Shown piece after piece: positions 7,034-17,646 of a stretch of DNA of 64,000 nucleotides. The stretch spans positions 1-64,000 of the forward strand of contig NZ_VZCB01000101.1 of the NCBI RefSeq assembly GCF_009494395.1, written 5' to 3'. Position 1 is the stretch's first letter. Every line of letters begins with the position of its first letter. Both the position numbers and the translations under genes were made by a program. The notes below the pieces were generated by a model that saw only the letters and a list, made by a program, of their open reading frames with translations, made no database searches and had not been told where the DNA came from. The stretch is from Segatella copri (lineage in GTDB: Bacteria > Bacteroidota > Bacteroidia > Bacteroidales > Bacteroidaceae).

Positions 7034-8173
7034 TTATCCGTTTGCGATATTTCCGAAGAAATCGAATGAGGCATCCCAATCCTTCCAAACTGGTTCTCTG
7101 CCCAATTCCTTCAATCTCGCATTGATTACCTTGGCGGTACGCTCATCGCTTACGGTGAACTGCTCCAATGCCTGAGGATAGGTATGATAACCACCAGGAT
7201 TTACCTTTGATTCTGCCGACATGGTGGTGACACCCAGTGTTGCCATGTTGTCACGGATGTAGGCAGGCTCACGGGTAGAGTAGGAGATATCTACATCGTG
7301 GTCGAAGATACGCATGGCGAAAGTTGCCTGTGCCAACTGCTTATCGGTCATATAGCAGTTTGGCTGGAAACCTTCGTTCTGTGCAGGGCGCATACGAGGG
7401 AAGTTCACGCTGTACTTGGTCTTCCAGTAATGCTTCTGAAGGTAGCGCAGGTGATGAGCCATCATCACAACATCCGTGCGCCACTCCTTCTCCAAGCCGA
7501 TGAGCACACCCATACCGATGGAGTGTACGCCTGCCATACCCATGCGGTCGAAACCGTCGCAGCGCCACTCAAACTTGCTCTTCATGCCACGTGGGTGGTA
7601 GAGCTTGTAGTGCTCGTGGTTGTAGGTTTCCTGGAAACAGATTACGCCGTTCATACCATGGTCGGCGAGGGTCTTGTAATCCTCTGTAGAGAGCGGCATC
7701 ACCTCAATCTTCACGTTAGAGAAATACTTCTTGGCAATGTCGATGGCCTTGGCAAGATAAGGGGTGCCAGCCTTTGCCGGGTTCTCGCCCGTAACGAGAA
7801 GGATGTTCTCGAATGGAGCCAACTGCTTGATGGCCTTATACTCGTTCTCAATCTGCTCTGGGGTGAGGATGGTACGAGCCATCGGATTCTCACGATGGAA
7901 ACCGCAATACACGCAGGAGTTAGAGCATGAATTGGTGATGTAGAGAGGAATGAACATCGACATGGTCTTGCCGAATCGCTCCTCGGTATATTTGCGGGAA
8001 AGACGCGCCATTACCTCCAGGTATGGCTCGGCTGCCGGTGAAATCAGCGCCATGAAGTCGTTTACATCGCAATGGTCCTTGGCAAGGGCACGGCGCACAT
8101 CATTATCGGTCATTCGAGCAATGCGCTCCGTGGTCTCCTCCCAACTGATATTCTTTAATTCGTCTGAAAACAT
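7034..8173 (-). CDS. thiH: 2-iminoacetate synthase ThiH (radical SAM)
   Basis: A radical S-adenosylmethionine enzyme that cleaves tyrosine to dehydroglycine for the thiazole ring of thiamine. The 379 residues match the usual length. The iron-sulfur motif is CxxxCxxC at Cys83, Cys87 and Cys90 (NSCSNSCVYCGF). Further family segments are LVTGENP and the C-terminal STREPAYIRDNMA. It is the last gene of the operon, starting 4 bases after the thiC stop and ending before a strong terminator. Its partners in the thiazole step are ThiG and ThiS, encoded upstream in the same operon. Anaerobes use ThiH where aerobes use the oxidase ThiO. Confidence 0.96.
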   Translation of the reverse strand: MFSDELKNISWEETTERIARMTDNDVRRALAKDHCDVNDFMALISPAAEPYLEVMARLSRKYTEERFGKTMSMFIPLYITNSCSNSCVYCGFHRENPMARTILTPEQIENEYKAIKQLAPFENILLVTGENPAKAGTPYLAKAIDIAKKYFSNVKIEVMPLSTEDYKTLADHGMNGVICFQETYNHEHYKLYHPRGMKSKFEWRCDGFDRMGMAGVHSIGMGVLIGLEKEWRTDVVMMAHHLRYLQKHYWKTKYSVNFPRMRPAQNEGFQPNCYMTDKQLAQATFAMRIFDHDVDISYSTREPAYIRDNMATLGVTTMSAESKVNPGGYHTYPQALEQFTVSDERTAKVINARLKELGREPVWKDWDASFDFFGNIANG

Positions 8174-8177
8174 TTTC

Positions 8178-9911
<1,734 letters not shown>

Positions 9912-10685
9912 TTAGTCGTTGAGGAATGCGGTGAGTGGAGAACTTGCCTCGGCACAATCGCTGATGGCTCCGAGACCAGCCTCGTAAGCACGGCGACCGC
10001 ATACTACTGCCTCCTTGAATGCCTTTGCCATTTCTACAGGGTCTCCTGCAACGGCGATGGCTGTGTTGACCAAGCAAGCGCTGGCACCCATCTCCATGGC
10101 CTCGGCAGCGTGGCTAGGCGCACCGATACCTGCATCTACTACTACTGGAACAGTAGCCTGCTCGATGATGATCTGCAGGAAGTCCTTCATTCTCAAACCC
10201 TTGTTGGTACCGATAGGTGCAGCGAGTGGCATCACGGTAGCAGCACCAGCCTCTTCGAGGTGCTTGCAGAGGGTAGGGTCTGCCTGGCAATATGGCAATA
10301 CCACGAAACCGAGTTTTACCAGTTTCTCAGTAGCCTTCAGCGTCTCGATTGAGTCAGGAAGAAGATAGCGAGGGTCTGGGTGGATTTCGAGCTTGAGCCA
10401 GTTGGTTCCGAAAGCTTCGCGAGACATCTGTGCTGCGAATACAGCCTCCTCGGCGTTGCGCACGCCACTGGTGTTAGGAAGGAGCTGGATATTTGGGTTC
10501 TGCACGATATGAGAGAGCAGGTCGTCCTGCTTGTCTTCGAGTTCGATACGCTTCATGGCAACGGTTACCATTTCTGTTTCAGAAGCCTTGATGGCTTCAG
10601 CCATGAGCTGGTTGTTGTTGAACTTTCCTGTTCCGAGGAAGAGGCGGGAGTTGAACTCTCGTCCTGCAATTACTAATTTTTCCAT
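9912..10685 (-). CDS. thiG: Thiazole synthase ThiG
   Basis: Condenses 1-deoxyxylulose-5-phosphate, dehydroglycine and the sulfur carried by ThiS thiocarboxylate into the thiazole phosphate. It has 257 residues in a TIM-barrel fold. Conserved segments are LFLGTGKF near the start, [14 protein letters not shown], and the phosphate-binding stretch [20 protein letters not shown] towards the end. It lies between thiE and thiC in the operon. Confidence 0.96.
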   Translation of the reverse strand: MEKLVIAGREFNSRLFLGTGKFNNNQLMAEAIKASETEMVTVAMKRIELEDKQDDLLSHIVQNPNIQLLPNTSGVRNAEEAVFAAQMSREAFGTNWLKLEIHPDPRYLLPDSIETLKATEKLVKLGFVVLPYCQADPTLCKHLEEAGAATVMPLAAPIGTNKGLRMKDFLQIIIEQATVPVVVDAGIGAPSHAAEAMEMGASACLVNTAIAVAGDPVEMAKAFKEAVVCGRRAYEAGLGAISDCAEASSPLTAFLND

Positions 10686-10715
10686 TTTTTTTGTATTGTT
10701 ATTTTTAATGTTTGC

Positions 10716-11366
10716 TTATCTGAATTCCTTCATCATTTCCATGATATCATGGGTTTCTGATGCCGGGTTCTTGGCATTGAGGATGCTGCCGCTGAGGGCG
10801 ATACCGTTAACTCCCGTCTTCATGATTTCGGGGATATCCTCCTTGGTGATGCCACCGATGGCAACGATAGGGATATCGATATTTTCTGCCTTCATCTTCT
10901 GGATGATCTCGTGATATCCTTCAAGACCGAGGATAGGCGAGAGCTTCTCCTTGGTGGTGGTGAAGCGGAACGGACCGCAACCGATATAATCGGCTCCAGC
11001 TTCATAGTGAGCCTTCACATCCTCGAAGGTGTTTGCCGTTCCGCCGATGATGAAGTCGTCGCCCAGAATCTTGCGGGCCTCGGCTATCGGCATATCGTTC
11101 TTGCCCAGATGCACGCCGTCGGCACCCACCTCTTTCACCAGTTCCACGCGGTCGTCGATGATGAAGGTAACATTCATGATCTTGCACCATTCCTTCACTT
11201 TGTAGGCGATGGGGCGCACTTCATTATCAGAGGTATCCTTCATGCGGAGCTGAACCCATCTGCAGAGTCCTGTTATCGCCTCGTGGATGCCATCCAGATA
11301 AGTCATCTTCTCATTCTGGTGAGAGATGAACTGCAGTTGAAAACTGTCTAAAGGTATTTTTGCCAT
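10716..11366 (-). CDS. thiE: Thiamine phosphate synthase ThiE
   Basis: Joins the pyrimidine pyrophosphate and thiazole phosphate to give thiamine phosphate. A 216-residue TIM-barrel protein with WVQLRMKD, DDRVELVKEVGADGVHLG, CGPFRFTTTK and VAIGGITKEDI, the expected substrate and phosphate loops. Gaps are 32 bases from thiS and 30 bases to thiG. The loop GPFRFTTTK is the Bacteroidetes form. A TenI-like role cannot be fully excluded, but it is the only member of the family in this operon and the substrate-binding residues look intact. Confidence 0.93.
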   Translation of the reverse strand: MAKIPLDSFQLQFISHQNEKMTYLDGIHEAITGLCRWVQLRMKDTSDNEVRPIAYKVKEWCKIMNVTFIIDDRVELVKEVGADGVHLGKNDMPIAEARKILGDDFIIGGTANTFEDVKAHYEAGADYIGCGPFRFTTTKEKLSPILGLEGYHEIIQKMKAENIDIPIVAIGGITKEDIPEIMKTGVNGIALSGSILNAKNPASETHDIMEMMKEFR

Positions 11367-11398
11367 AGTCCTGTAAACTATAAATTATAAACTGTAGC

Positions 11399-11596
11399 TT
11401 ATCCTCCGCAGAATGCCTTGACAATCACGATGTCGGCCCCTTCCTGGATGAGATGGTTTTCCCATTCATCACGTGGCACCATTTCGTTACTGATGGCTAC
11501 AGCGCAACCTGTAGCAGGAAGGTCGAGCTCCTGGGCAAGTTCCTTTACGTTCTTTGCCTGAGTTTCTGTCTCTTTGTTGTTGATAGTTACTTTCAT
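11399..11596 (-). CDS. thiS: Sulfur carrier protein ThiS
   Basis: A 65-residue ubiquitin-fold protein that carries sulfur as a C-terminal thiocarboxylate to ThiG. The C-terminus is the required Gly-Gly (KAFCGG). It is the first gene after the riboswitch and terminator hairpin. ThiF, which would activate the Gly-Gly end, is not encoded in this operon. Confidence 0.95.
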   Translation of the reverse strand: MKVTINNKETETQAKNVKELAQELDLPATGCAVAISNEMVPRDEWENHLIQEGADIVIVKAFCGG

Positions 11597-11741
11597 AACA
11601 GTTCGTTTTTATGATGATATTCATCATGGGAAAAGAAAGATGTTTATCTTTCGCCATCAATGATAATCATCGTTGTTTACTCCTAATAATAATATGTAAT
11701 CAACACGGAGAACTGTTCTTGAGAAAGTCCGGTATGAATAA

Positions 11742-11785
11742 AGCCCCTAATCCTAGCAGAAGTTGCACGGAATAGGGGCTCTATC
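11742..11785 (-). terminator. Hairpin between the TPP riboswitch and thiS (likely attenuator)
   Basis: On the minus strand AGCCCCTATTCC and GGATTAGGGGCT form a 12-bp stem with one mismatch, followed by TTTATTC. Its place just after the aptamer suggests the expression platform; the T tract is weak, so control by another mechanism is possible. Confidence 0.55.
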
Positions 11786-11801
11786 ATGATAAGCTTATAT
11801 C

Positions 11802-11877
11802 GAATCCCTGCGACAGCATTATCTGTGTCAGGTTCAATGGGTATAATCTCAGCCGAATTTTCAGCACCCCGTGATAA
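11802..11877 (-). ncRNA. TPP riboswitch (THI element)
   Basis: The minus strand carries the conserved aptamer blocks in order: ACGGGGTGCT, GGCTGAGATTATACCC, TTGAACCTGA and CGCAGGGA. It precedes thiS and therefore should repress the whole thiSEGCH operon when thiamine pyrophosphate is abundant. Confidence 0.96.
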
Positions 11878-11884
11878 TCGTTCG

Positions 11885-11915
11885 CAAAAGTAATGATATT
11901 CTTGGAAAGGAGCAA
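11885..11915 (-). promoter_or_regulatory. Promoter of the thiSEGCH operon
   Basis: TTG, 20 bases, then TACTTTTG on the minus strand; this matches the Bacteroidetes consensus spacing and starts transcription just upstream of the TPP aptamer. Confidence 0.8.
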
Positions 11916-12016
11916 GAAAGGTGGTTGATTTTTAGGTAATATTAACGATAGAAGGATAAAAGGTCATACCTTATTGAAATAAATGAGAATTTTTGTTTAG
12001 TTTTTTGTTGAATTAT

Positions 12017-12047
12017 TTGGTGGTTTCAGCAAGATATATTAAATTTG
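12017..12047 (+). promoter_or_regulatory. Promoter of the M48 peptidase operon
   Basis: TTG at 12017-12019, 20 bases, then TAAATTTG at 12040-12047, giving a leader of about 30 bases. The region between 11916 and 12016 shows nothing further. Confidence 0.75.
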
Positions 12048-12080
12048 CAGTGTAAATATTTTAAAAAGTTATAGGTAAAA

Positions 12081-12959
12081 ATGAAAAGTATTAAAATGAT
12101 GGCTTTGACAGCAGTTACAATTCTTGCGCTGTCATCTTGTGGTACCACTCAGCAGGTGCCTCTTACTGGTAGAACTCATCGCATCTCGGTATCCGATGAG
12201 CAGGTCTTGAGCTTGTCTAATCAGGAATACACCAAATATATGGCATCGGCTAAAAAGTCGACAAACGCTGCCAATACTGCCATGGTGCAACGTGTAGGTA
12301 AAAAGTTGGCTAATGCTGTAGAAACTTACCTGAAGAATAATGGCTTTGCCAATGATGTGAAGAATTATGCATGGGAGTTTAATCTCGTACAAGATAAAAA
12401 CGTCAATGCATTTTGTATGCCTGGCGGTAAAATCGTTGTTTTCGAAGGTTTGTTACCTTATACTCAGAATGAGACTTGTCTGGCTATTGTGTTAGGTCAT
12501 GAAATTGCGCATGCCGTGGCTAAGCATAGTGCCGAGCAGTTGAGTAAGCAGCAGAACCAGCAGGTAGGTACTGCCATTGTGGGTAGTGTGTTGAATCAGG
12601 CTGTAGGTAATGGCGTTGGCGATGTGGCTAGTGCCGTAGCCGGACAGTATTTCTCTTTCCGCAACTTGAAATATTCCCGTGACAACGAGACTGAGGCTGA
12701 TTACATGGGACTTATCTTTGCTGCCATGGCAGGTTACGACCCTCAGCAGGCAATTCCATTCTGGCAGCGCATGTCGCAAGGTAAGAGCGCCAACCAGAGT
12801 GATATCTTCAGTGATCACCCTTCGGACGCCAAGCGTATTGCTGCTCTTCAGAAGGAAATGCCAGAGGCTTTGAAGTATTACAAGCCGGCTACTTCTACCT
12901 CCAAGACCGTGAAAACCTGGAAGGTGCCTACTCATAAAACAACTAAAAGAAGAAAGTAG
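12081..12959 (+). CDS. M48-family zinc metallopeptidase, lipoprotein
   Basis: A periplasm-facing zinc protease anchored by lipid. The N-terminus is a lipoprotein signal with lipobox LSSC (Cys20). The zinc site is HEIAH at 140-144 with the third ligand in ETEAD (about 203-207), as in M48 peptidases such as LoiP, YcaL and BepA. It has 292 residues and no transmembrane segments after the signal, unlike HtpX. The likely role is envelope protein quality control, by family analogy. It heads a probable operon with the NfeD and SPFH genes, 22 bases before the next start. Confidence 0.9.
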   Translation: MKSIKMMALTAVTILALSSCGTTQQVPLTGRTHRISVSDEQVLSLSNQEYTKYMASAKKSTNAANTAMVQRVGKKLANAVETYLKNNGFANDVKNYAWEFNLVQDKNVNAFCMPGGKIVVFEGLLPYTQNETCLAIVLGHEIAHAVAKHSAEQLSKQQNQQVGTAIVGSVLNQAVGNGVGDVASAVAGQYFSFRNLKYSRDNETEADYMGLIFAAMAGYDPQQAIPFWQRMSQGKSANQSDIFSDHPSDAKRIAALQKEMPEALKYYKPATSTSKTVKTWKVPTHKTTKRRK

Positions 12960-12981
12960 TATTCACTAAATATTAACAACT

Positions 12982-13434
12982 ATGATGGATTATATTTCAC
13001 AAAATCTTTGGCTGTTCTGGACAGTAATCATGTTCATCTGCCTTATACTGGAGTTGTCTTCGGGTGACTTCTATGTTACGTGCTTTGCCATCGGAGCTTT
13101 AATCAGTATTCCTGTGGCCGTGATGGATGCTCCCTTCTGGGTTCAAGTAGTGGTATGGGCCGTTTGCTCGGTATTGAGCATTCTCTTGATTAGACCACAT
13201 CTTGTAAAGGCAATAAGACATGGGGCAGATAACAGAAAGAGCAATTATGATGCTTTGGCTGGACAGATTGGAGAAGTGAGTGAAACCATCGTGGCTGGCG
13301 GTTTCGGACGCGTGAAACTTGATGGCGATGACTGGAAGGCACAGGCTCCTGATAGTACTGAAGACTTGCAGGTGGGTCAGCGAGTAAGGGTGCTGGGACA
13401 TGAGTCTATCATTCTGAAAGTAGAAAAAGTTTAA
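12982..13434 (+). CDS. NfeD-family membrane protein (short form)
   Basis: A 150-residue protein with two to three N-terminal membrane segments (about 10-75) and a C-terminal OB-fold-like soluble domain (LAGQIGEVSETIVAGGFGRVKLDG, which gives the NfeD pattern). Short NfeD proteins commonly sit beside SPFH-domain genes, as here, and are thought to assist stomatin-like membrane scaffolds. The gap to the SPFH gene is 70 bases. Confidence 0.88.
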   Translation: MMDYISQNLWLFWTVIMFICLILELSSGDFYVTCFAIGALISIPVAVMDAPFWVQVVVWAVCSVLSILLIRPHLVKAIRHGADNRKSNYDALAGQIGEVSETIVAGGFGRVKLDGDDWKAQAPDSTEDLQVGQRVRVLGHESIILKVEKV

Positions 13435-13504
13435 TTCTTGTTTTCTGGGAAGAATTAATTATAAAGGTAGAAATAATAATTATTCACTTAATATCATAAA
13501 CATC

Positions 13505-14455
13505 ATGAGCATAGGAATTTATGTACTTGCGGCTCTCGTATTGCTCGCACTTGTCGTGGTTAAGAAAACCATCGTTATCATTCCTCAGAGTGAAACGAAA
13601 ATCATTGAGCGTCTGGGACGTTATTACGCCACCTTGAAGCCAGGTATCAATATCATCATTCCTTTTATCGATCATGCCAAGGAAATCGTGGCTATGAGAA
13701 ATGGAAGATATACTTATACCAACAGCATTGATCTCCGTGAACAGGTATATGATTTCGACCGACAGAATGTGATTACTAAGGATAATATCCAGATGCAGAT
13801 TAATGCCTTGCTGTATTTCCAGATTGTAGACCCATTCAAGAGTGTATATGAAATCAACAATTTGCCAAATGCTATCGAGAAGTTGACTCAGACTACTCTT
13901 CGTAATATCATAGGTGAGATGGAATTGGACCAGACCCTGACCTCTCGTGATACCATCAATACCAAACTTCGTGCGGTACTGGATGATGCTACCAATAAGT
14001 GGGGTATCAAGGTGAACCGTGTAGAGTTGCAGGATATTACTCCACCGGAAAGCGTGTTGCAGGCAATGGAGAAGCAGATGCAGGCAGAACGTAACAAACG
14101 TGCCACCATCCTTACCTCTGAAGGTGAGAAAGAGAAGCAGCGTCTGCTTTCTGAGGGTGAGAAGGCTGCCATCGTCAACAAGGCAGAGGCTGCCAAACAG
14201 CAGGCTATCCTCAGAGCTGAAGGTGAGGCAACAGCCCGTATCCGCAAGGCAGAGGCAGAGGCTATTGCCATTCAGAAGATTACAGAAGCTGTGGGACAGA
14301 GTACTAATCCTGCCAACTATCTTCTTGCCCAGAAGTATATTGCCATGATGCAGGAAGTGGCTCAGGGTAAGGATAATAAGGTGGTTTACCTGCCTTATGA
14401 GGCTACTAATCTGATGGGATCTATTGGTGGTATCAAAGATTTGTTTAAAGGTTGA
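13505..14455 (+). CDS. SPFH/stomatin-like membrane protein (QmcA-like)
   Basis: A 316-residue protein with one N-terminal membrane segment (about 3-24), then the SPFH (band 7) domain starting IPQSETKIIERLGRYYATL, and a long Ala/Glu/Lys coiled coil at about 190-270. It would oligomerise as a ring or scaffold at the inner membrane. Its neighbours, a membrane-facing M48 peptidase and NfeD, are the usual company and suggest a shared role in membrane protein turnover. That role is inferred from context; no catalytic residues are expected. Confidence 0.92.
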   Translation: MSIGIYVLAALVLLALVVVKKTIVIIPQSETKIIERLGRYYATLKPGINIIIPFIDHAKEIVAMRNGRYTYTNSIDLREQVYDFDRQNVITKDNIQMQINALLYFQIVDPFKSVYEINNLPNAIEKLTQTTLRNIIGEMELDQTLTSRDTINTKLRAVLDDATNKWGIKVNRVELQDITPPESVLQAMEKQMQAERNKRATILTSEGEKEKQRLLSEGEKAAIVNKAEAAKQQAILRAEGEATARIRKAEAEAIAIQKITEAVGQSTNPANYLLAQKYIAMMQEVAQGKDNKVVYLPYEATNLMGSIGGIKDLFKG

Positions 14456-14485
14456 TTTTTAATAAACGGTACTTTATTATAAAAA

Positions 14486-15598
14486 ATGAGTAAGAATATA
14501 TGTATTGTAGCTGGTGCCAGACCAAATTTTATTAAGGTGGCACCAGTCATTAGAGCCATTCGCAATGCCCAGAAGTCGGGCGTTGATGTAGAATATCAAT
14601 TGGTTTATACAGGAAGAAAGGATGATCCAACACTGGAAGCGTCTCTCTTTACTGACTTGGATATTCAGAGTCCTGACGTTTTCCTTGAGGTGGATTGCGA
14701 GAATATGAATGAACTGACGGGTATGGTAATGGCTCAATTCGAGCGTTATCTTCAGGATCATCCTACGGATGTAGTTATCGTTGTTGATGACCTGGCTTCT
14801 ACCATGGCTGTTGCTATCGTAACCAAGAAGCAGGGCGTGCAGTTGGCTCATATTGCTGCAGGAACCCGCAGTTTTGATATTACGATGCCAAAGGAAATCA
14901 ATCGTCTTGTGATTGATGGGCTTTCTGACATTCTCTTTACCGCTGGTATTTCCAATAACAGTATTGCCAATAAAGAGGGAGCTGAGCTTTCCAAGGTGTA
15001 TATGGTAGGTAATGTGCTTATCGACAATATCCGATTCCTACAGCAGCGCATGCAGCGTCCTGCGGTGATGGATGAGATGCATCTGGAAGAAGGCAAGTAT
15101 ATGGTGCTGACCCTAAATCGTAAGGCGATAGTCAATAACATTGATGAGATGAAGAGTCTTATCACAGTTATTGATTCCGTGGCTCGAAAGGCAGGCATCA
15201 AAGTGGTTGCTCCATTGCGTGGTAAGGCATTGGGTTTCGTTCTGGCATTCAAGGCTTATCAGGATGTTGCCGATCATCAGTCGGGCATTATGGTGGTACA
15301 ACCACAGGGTTATCTCGAGTTCTCATATCTTACCGCTCATGCGATGGGCGTCATTACAGATTCCGGTAATGTGGCTGAAGAGGCAACCTTCAATGGTGTG
15401 CCTTGCATTACGCTCAACAGTTATACCGAGCACATGGAGACTGTGACTGTAGGTACCAATGAACTGGTGGCAGAGGACCCTGAAAAATTGCAGAATGCGA
15501 TGGAAAAGATATTGAATGGTGAATGGAAAAAGGCAGGTATTCCTGACAGATGGGATGGAAGATCGGCAGAACGCATCGTTCAGATTCTTGTTGAATAA
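14486..15598 (+). CDS. UDP-GlcNAc 2-epimerase-like protein (WecB fold) with altered active-site motifs
   Basis: A 370-residue GT-B fold protein aligned over its whole length with UDP-N-acetylglucosamine 2-epimerases. GARPNFIK (10-17), RSFDITMPKEINR (128-140), SDILF and the nucleotide-binding end (ITDSGNVAEEATFNGVPC) are present. However, several usual active-site motifs are changed: TGQH is TGRK, HGDT is VDDL (Asp102 kept), HVEAG is HIAAG (Glu to Ala124), PEE is PKE, and THR is LNR. It may bind a nucleotide sugar without epimerising it, or act on something else. It follows the SPFH gene by 30 bases, far from the polysaccharide locus. A strong terminator follows. Confidence 0.75.
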   Translation: MSKNICIVAGARPNFIKVAPVIRAIRNAQKSGVDVEYQLVYTGRKDDPTLEASLFTDLDIQSPDVFLEVDCENMNELTGMVMAQFERYLQDHPTDVVIVVDDLASTMAVAIVTKKQGVQLAHIAAGTRSFDITMPKEINRLVIDGLSDILFTAGISNNSIANKEGAELSKVYMVGNVLIDNIRFLQQRMQRPAVMDEMHLEEGKYMVLTLNRKAIVNNIDEMKSLITVIDSVARKAGIKVVAPLRGKALGFVLAFKAYQDVADHQSGIMVVQPQGYLEFSYLTAHAMGVITDSGNVAEEATFNGVPCITLNSYTEHMETVTVGTNELVAEDPEKLQNAMEKILNGEWKKAGIPDRWDGRSAERIVQILVE

Positions 15599-15635
15599 TC
15601 CTTTGAAGAAAGGGGATTCATATAGCATGGTAAAG

Positions 15636-15698
15636 CGCCCTGAAAAGGCAGAAGCATTGATACTTAATGCTCTTGCTTTTTCAGGGCGTTTTTTTTTA
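15636..15698. terminator. Long hairpin terminator between converging genes
   Basis: CGCCCTGAAAA pairs with TTTTCAGGGCG, and an inner AGCATT/AATGCT stem extends the structure; a run of nine T follows. A related hairpin with the same CGCCCTG arms lies at 22977-23030. Confidence 0.85.
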
Positions 15699-16616
15699 TT
15701 TTGCTGTATTATTTGGCGTAGGATAATCGTATTTCTTGAAATAAGAAGGAGTTTTATTGTCATACCAGATACCTTCTACATTCAGACCGATGGAGAATGT
15801 TTTCTTGTCATTGGTGTATCTGATGCCACCGCCTAACACGTTGGCTCCCGGTACTCCCATGCCATAACCTCCAGGCATAATGCCGTGGCTCCAATAACCT
15901 GGATGCATTCCAAAGCCATAAGGACCGTAACCGTAGGCACCATATCCGTATGGACCGTAACCGGCATATCTGCCATAGATTGAGTTGTAATTATTGGCAA
16001 CGCTCAGTTGACCATATACGTAAGCCTCCCAATTCTTGTTGATTTTATATCCCAGAATGCCATAGAGACCACCGTCATGATAACTGTCGCCTCCATAATT
16101 GGTATTTGTAAGATAAACGCCCAATGCCATCCATAACTTTTCGTCCTTACTGAGTGGTGTAAGATAGGTGGCATCTATCGTCTGGGTAAACCCGCCACGA
16201 TGAGGCGCATGCTTGCCGAAGGTGGCAAAGGCAGAAAGATCAACCGACATATTGAGTCCTTTATGAAGTCCCCAACCGTAATCTCCCCATCCATATCCGT
16301 AATCGGTTGGAGTAGGATTGGAAAGGCAAAAACTTGTCTGAAGGCTATCTTGTGCAGAACTGTATACTGCCGTTGGAGCAAGTCCATTAGATGCGGATTC
16401 ATTGATATGTCGTAACGGAACATAAGAGTTCTGCATAGGCTTTCCGCTATAAATCATCTTGTTGCCATCCTGTAGAATGGTATCGCCTGGCAAAATCCAA
16501 TCTTCACGAGGACTGTCAAGACTATGCAAAGGCCCGAAACTGATTTGTTGGGCGTATGCATGGGTCATCATCAGACAGGCCGACATGAAGAGGATATATA
16601 GTCTTTTCTTATTCAT
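15696..16616 (-). CDS. Exported Gly/Tyr-rich protein, probable outer-membrane beta-barrel
   Basis: A 306-residue protein with a signal peptide (MNKKRLYILFMSACLMMTHA then YAQ). I do not recognise a named family. The second half alternates aromatic and polar residues as outer-membrane beta strands do (ATYLTPLSKDEKLWMALGVY, then GGIRYTNDKKTFSIGLNVEG). In the middle, residues about 212-255 form a low-complexity tract of GYGPYG-type repeats, probably a flexible surface loop. It stands alone between a terminator and a divergent gene; a TAACTTTG box at 16745-16738 could be its promoter, giving a leader of over 100 bases. Function unknown. Confidence 0.7.
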   Translation of the reverse strand: MNKKRLYILFMSACLMMTHAYAQQISFGPLHSLDSPREDWILPGDTILQDGNKMIYSGKPMQNSYVPLRHINESASNGLAPTAVYSSAQDSLQTSFCLSNPTPTDYGYGWGDYGWGLHKGLNMSVDLSAFATFGKHAPHRGGFTQTIDATYLTPLSKDEKLWMALGVYLTNTNYGGDSYHDGGLYGILGYKINKNWEAYVYGQLSVANNYNSIYGRYAGYGPYGYGAYGYGPYGFGMHPGYWSHGIMPGGYGMGVPGANVLGGGIRYTNDKKTFSIGLNVEGIWYDNKTPSYFKKYDYPTPNNTAK

Positions 16617-16737
16617 TGTATATTGTTTTTTATAAATTCTTTACTCAGATTCCTGAAATCCCAGATTCAGAATGCCATGACCGTCATGTAATTCTACTGA
16701 AAAGCAAGAAATAAGACGTAAAGTTGTATTTCAGACG

Positions 16738-16745
16738 CAAAGTTA
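16738..16745 (-). promoter_or_regulatory. Candidate -7 box for the Gly/Tyr-rich protein gene
   Basis: TAACTTTG on the minus strand. The -33 region is not convincing. Confidence 0.45.
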
Positions 16746-16789
16746 TAAAGAAAGTTTGAGAAACACTCATCTTTTTAGAATAAAATCGT

Positions 16790-16798
16790 TATCTTTGC
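16790..16798 (+). promoter_or_regulatory. -7 box of the cyclophilin gene promoter
   Basis: TATCTTTGC, 38 bases before the start codon, divergent from the box at 16738. No clear -33 element. Confidence 0.55.
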
Positions 16799-16836
16799 AC
16801 TCGATAACATAAATAAGGGTAAAAATTGAAGAAAAA

Positions 16837-17613
16837 ATGAAAAAAGTATTCTCTTTATTCACTATTTTGCTCATGATGACTGCAACAGCCGTTCATGCTC
16901 AAAATGCAAATATGGGTTCAAAAGGAAATTTGATGGACAAGGCAGCTCTGGATAGTACCATGCAACTCTTGCCTTGGGAAACTCCTCATGATCCAACCTG
17001 TCATCAGGTGATGATCGAAACCAATATGGGCAATATTCTTGTGGCGTTATATAATGATACACCGAAGCATAGAGATAACTTTCTGAAACTTGTGAATTCC
17101 GGATTTTACAATGGCTGCATCTTCCAGCGAGTTATCAAGAACTTTATGATACAGGGTGGTGACTATTCGACCCGAAAGGTGACTCCAGGAAAGGTTGAAA
17201 AGTTTGATGTTGATTATACCGTGCCAGCAGAAATCATTTATCCTAAATACTATCACAAACGCGGTCAGCTTTGTGCTGCTCGTGAAGGAGATGATGATAA
17301 CCCAACCAAGGCTTCGGCTTCTACTGATTTTTATATCACTTGGGGTCGCAATTTCTCTCCACGTCAAATGGAGTATACCGTCAACAAAATGAAGAACGAG
17401 GGTAAGAACTATGCCATTCCTTCTGAGCAGATTCAGCAAGGATATATGAAGCATGGAGGTGTGCCACATCTCGATAACGGCTATACCGTCTTTGGAGAGG
17501 TGCTGGAAGGCTTGGATGTGGTAGACAAAATTCAGAATGTAGCCACTAACAAAGAAAATAACGACCGACCTTTAGAGGATGTAGTAATCCTCAAGGCTAC
17601 ACAAGTAAAATAA
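16837..17613 (+). CDS. Exported peptidyl-prolyl cis-trans isomerase, cyclophilin type
   Basis: A prolyl isomerase of the cyclophilin fold acting in the periplasm. It has 258 residues with a signal peptide ending HAQ (about 22). Family segments are MGNILVALYNDTPKHRDNF, FYNGCIFQRVIKNFMIQGGD (the catalytic Arg lies in FQRV) and GYTVFGEVLEGLDVVDKI. An insert near 130-180 between the core strands is common in Bacteroidetes versions. The serine dehydratase gene follows after 33 bases with no obvious promoter, so the two may be cotranscribed. Confidence 0.92.
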   Translation: MKKVFSLFTILLMMTATAVHAQNANMGSKGNLMDKAALDSTMQLLPWETPHDPTCHQVMIETNMGNILVALYNDTPKHRDNFLKLVNSGFYNGCIFQRVIKNFMIQGGDYSTRKVTPGKVEKFDVDYTVPAEIIYPKYYHKRGQLCAAREGDDDNPTKASASTDFYITWGRNFSPRQMEYTVNKMKNEGKNYAIPSEQIQQGYMKHGGVPHLDNGYTVFGEVLEGLDVVDKIQNVATNKENNDRPLEDVVILKATQVK

Positions 17614-17646
17614 AATCTATAAATAACTGAAAAAAACATTATTACG

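Noticed and set aside
7298..7930. 210-codon frame on the plus strand opposite thiH
   Set aside because: It is a shadow of the thiH gene on the other strand; the protein has no recognisable domain and thiH explains the DNA.
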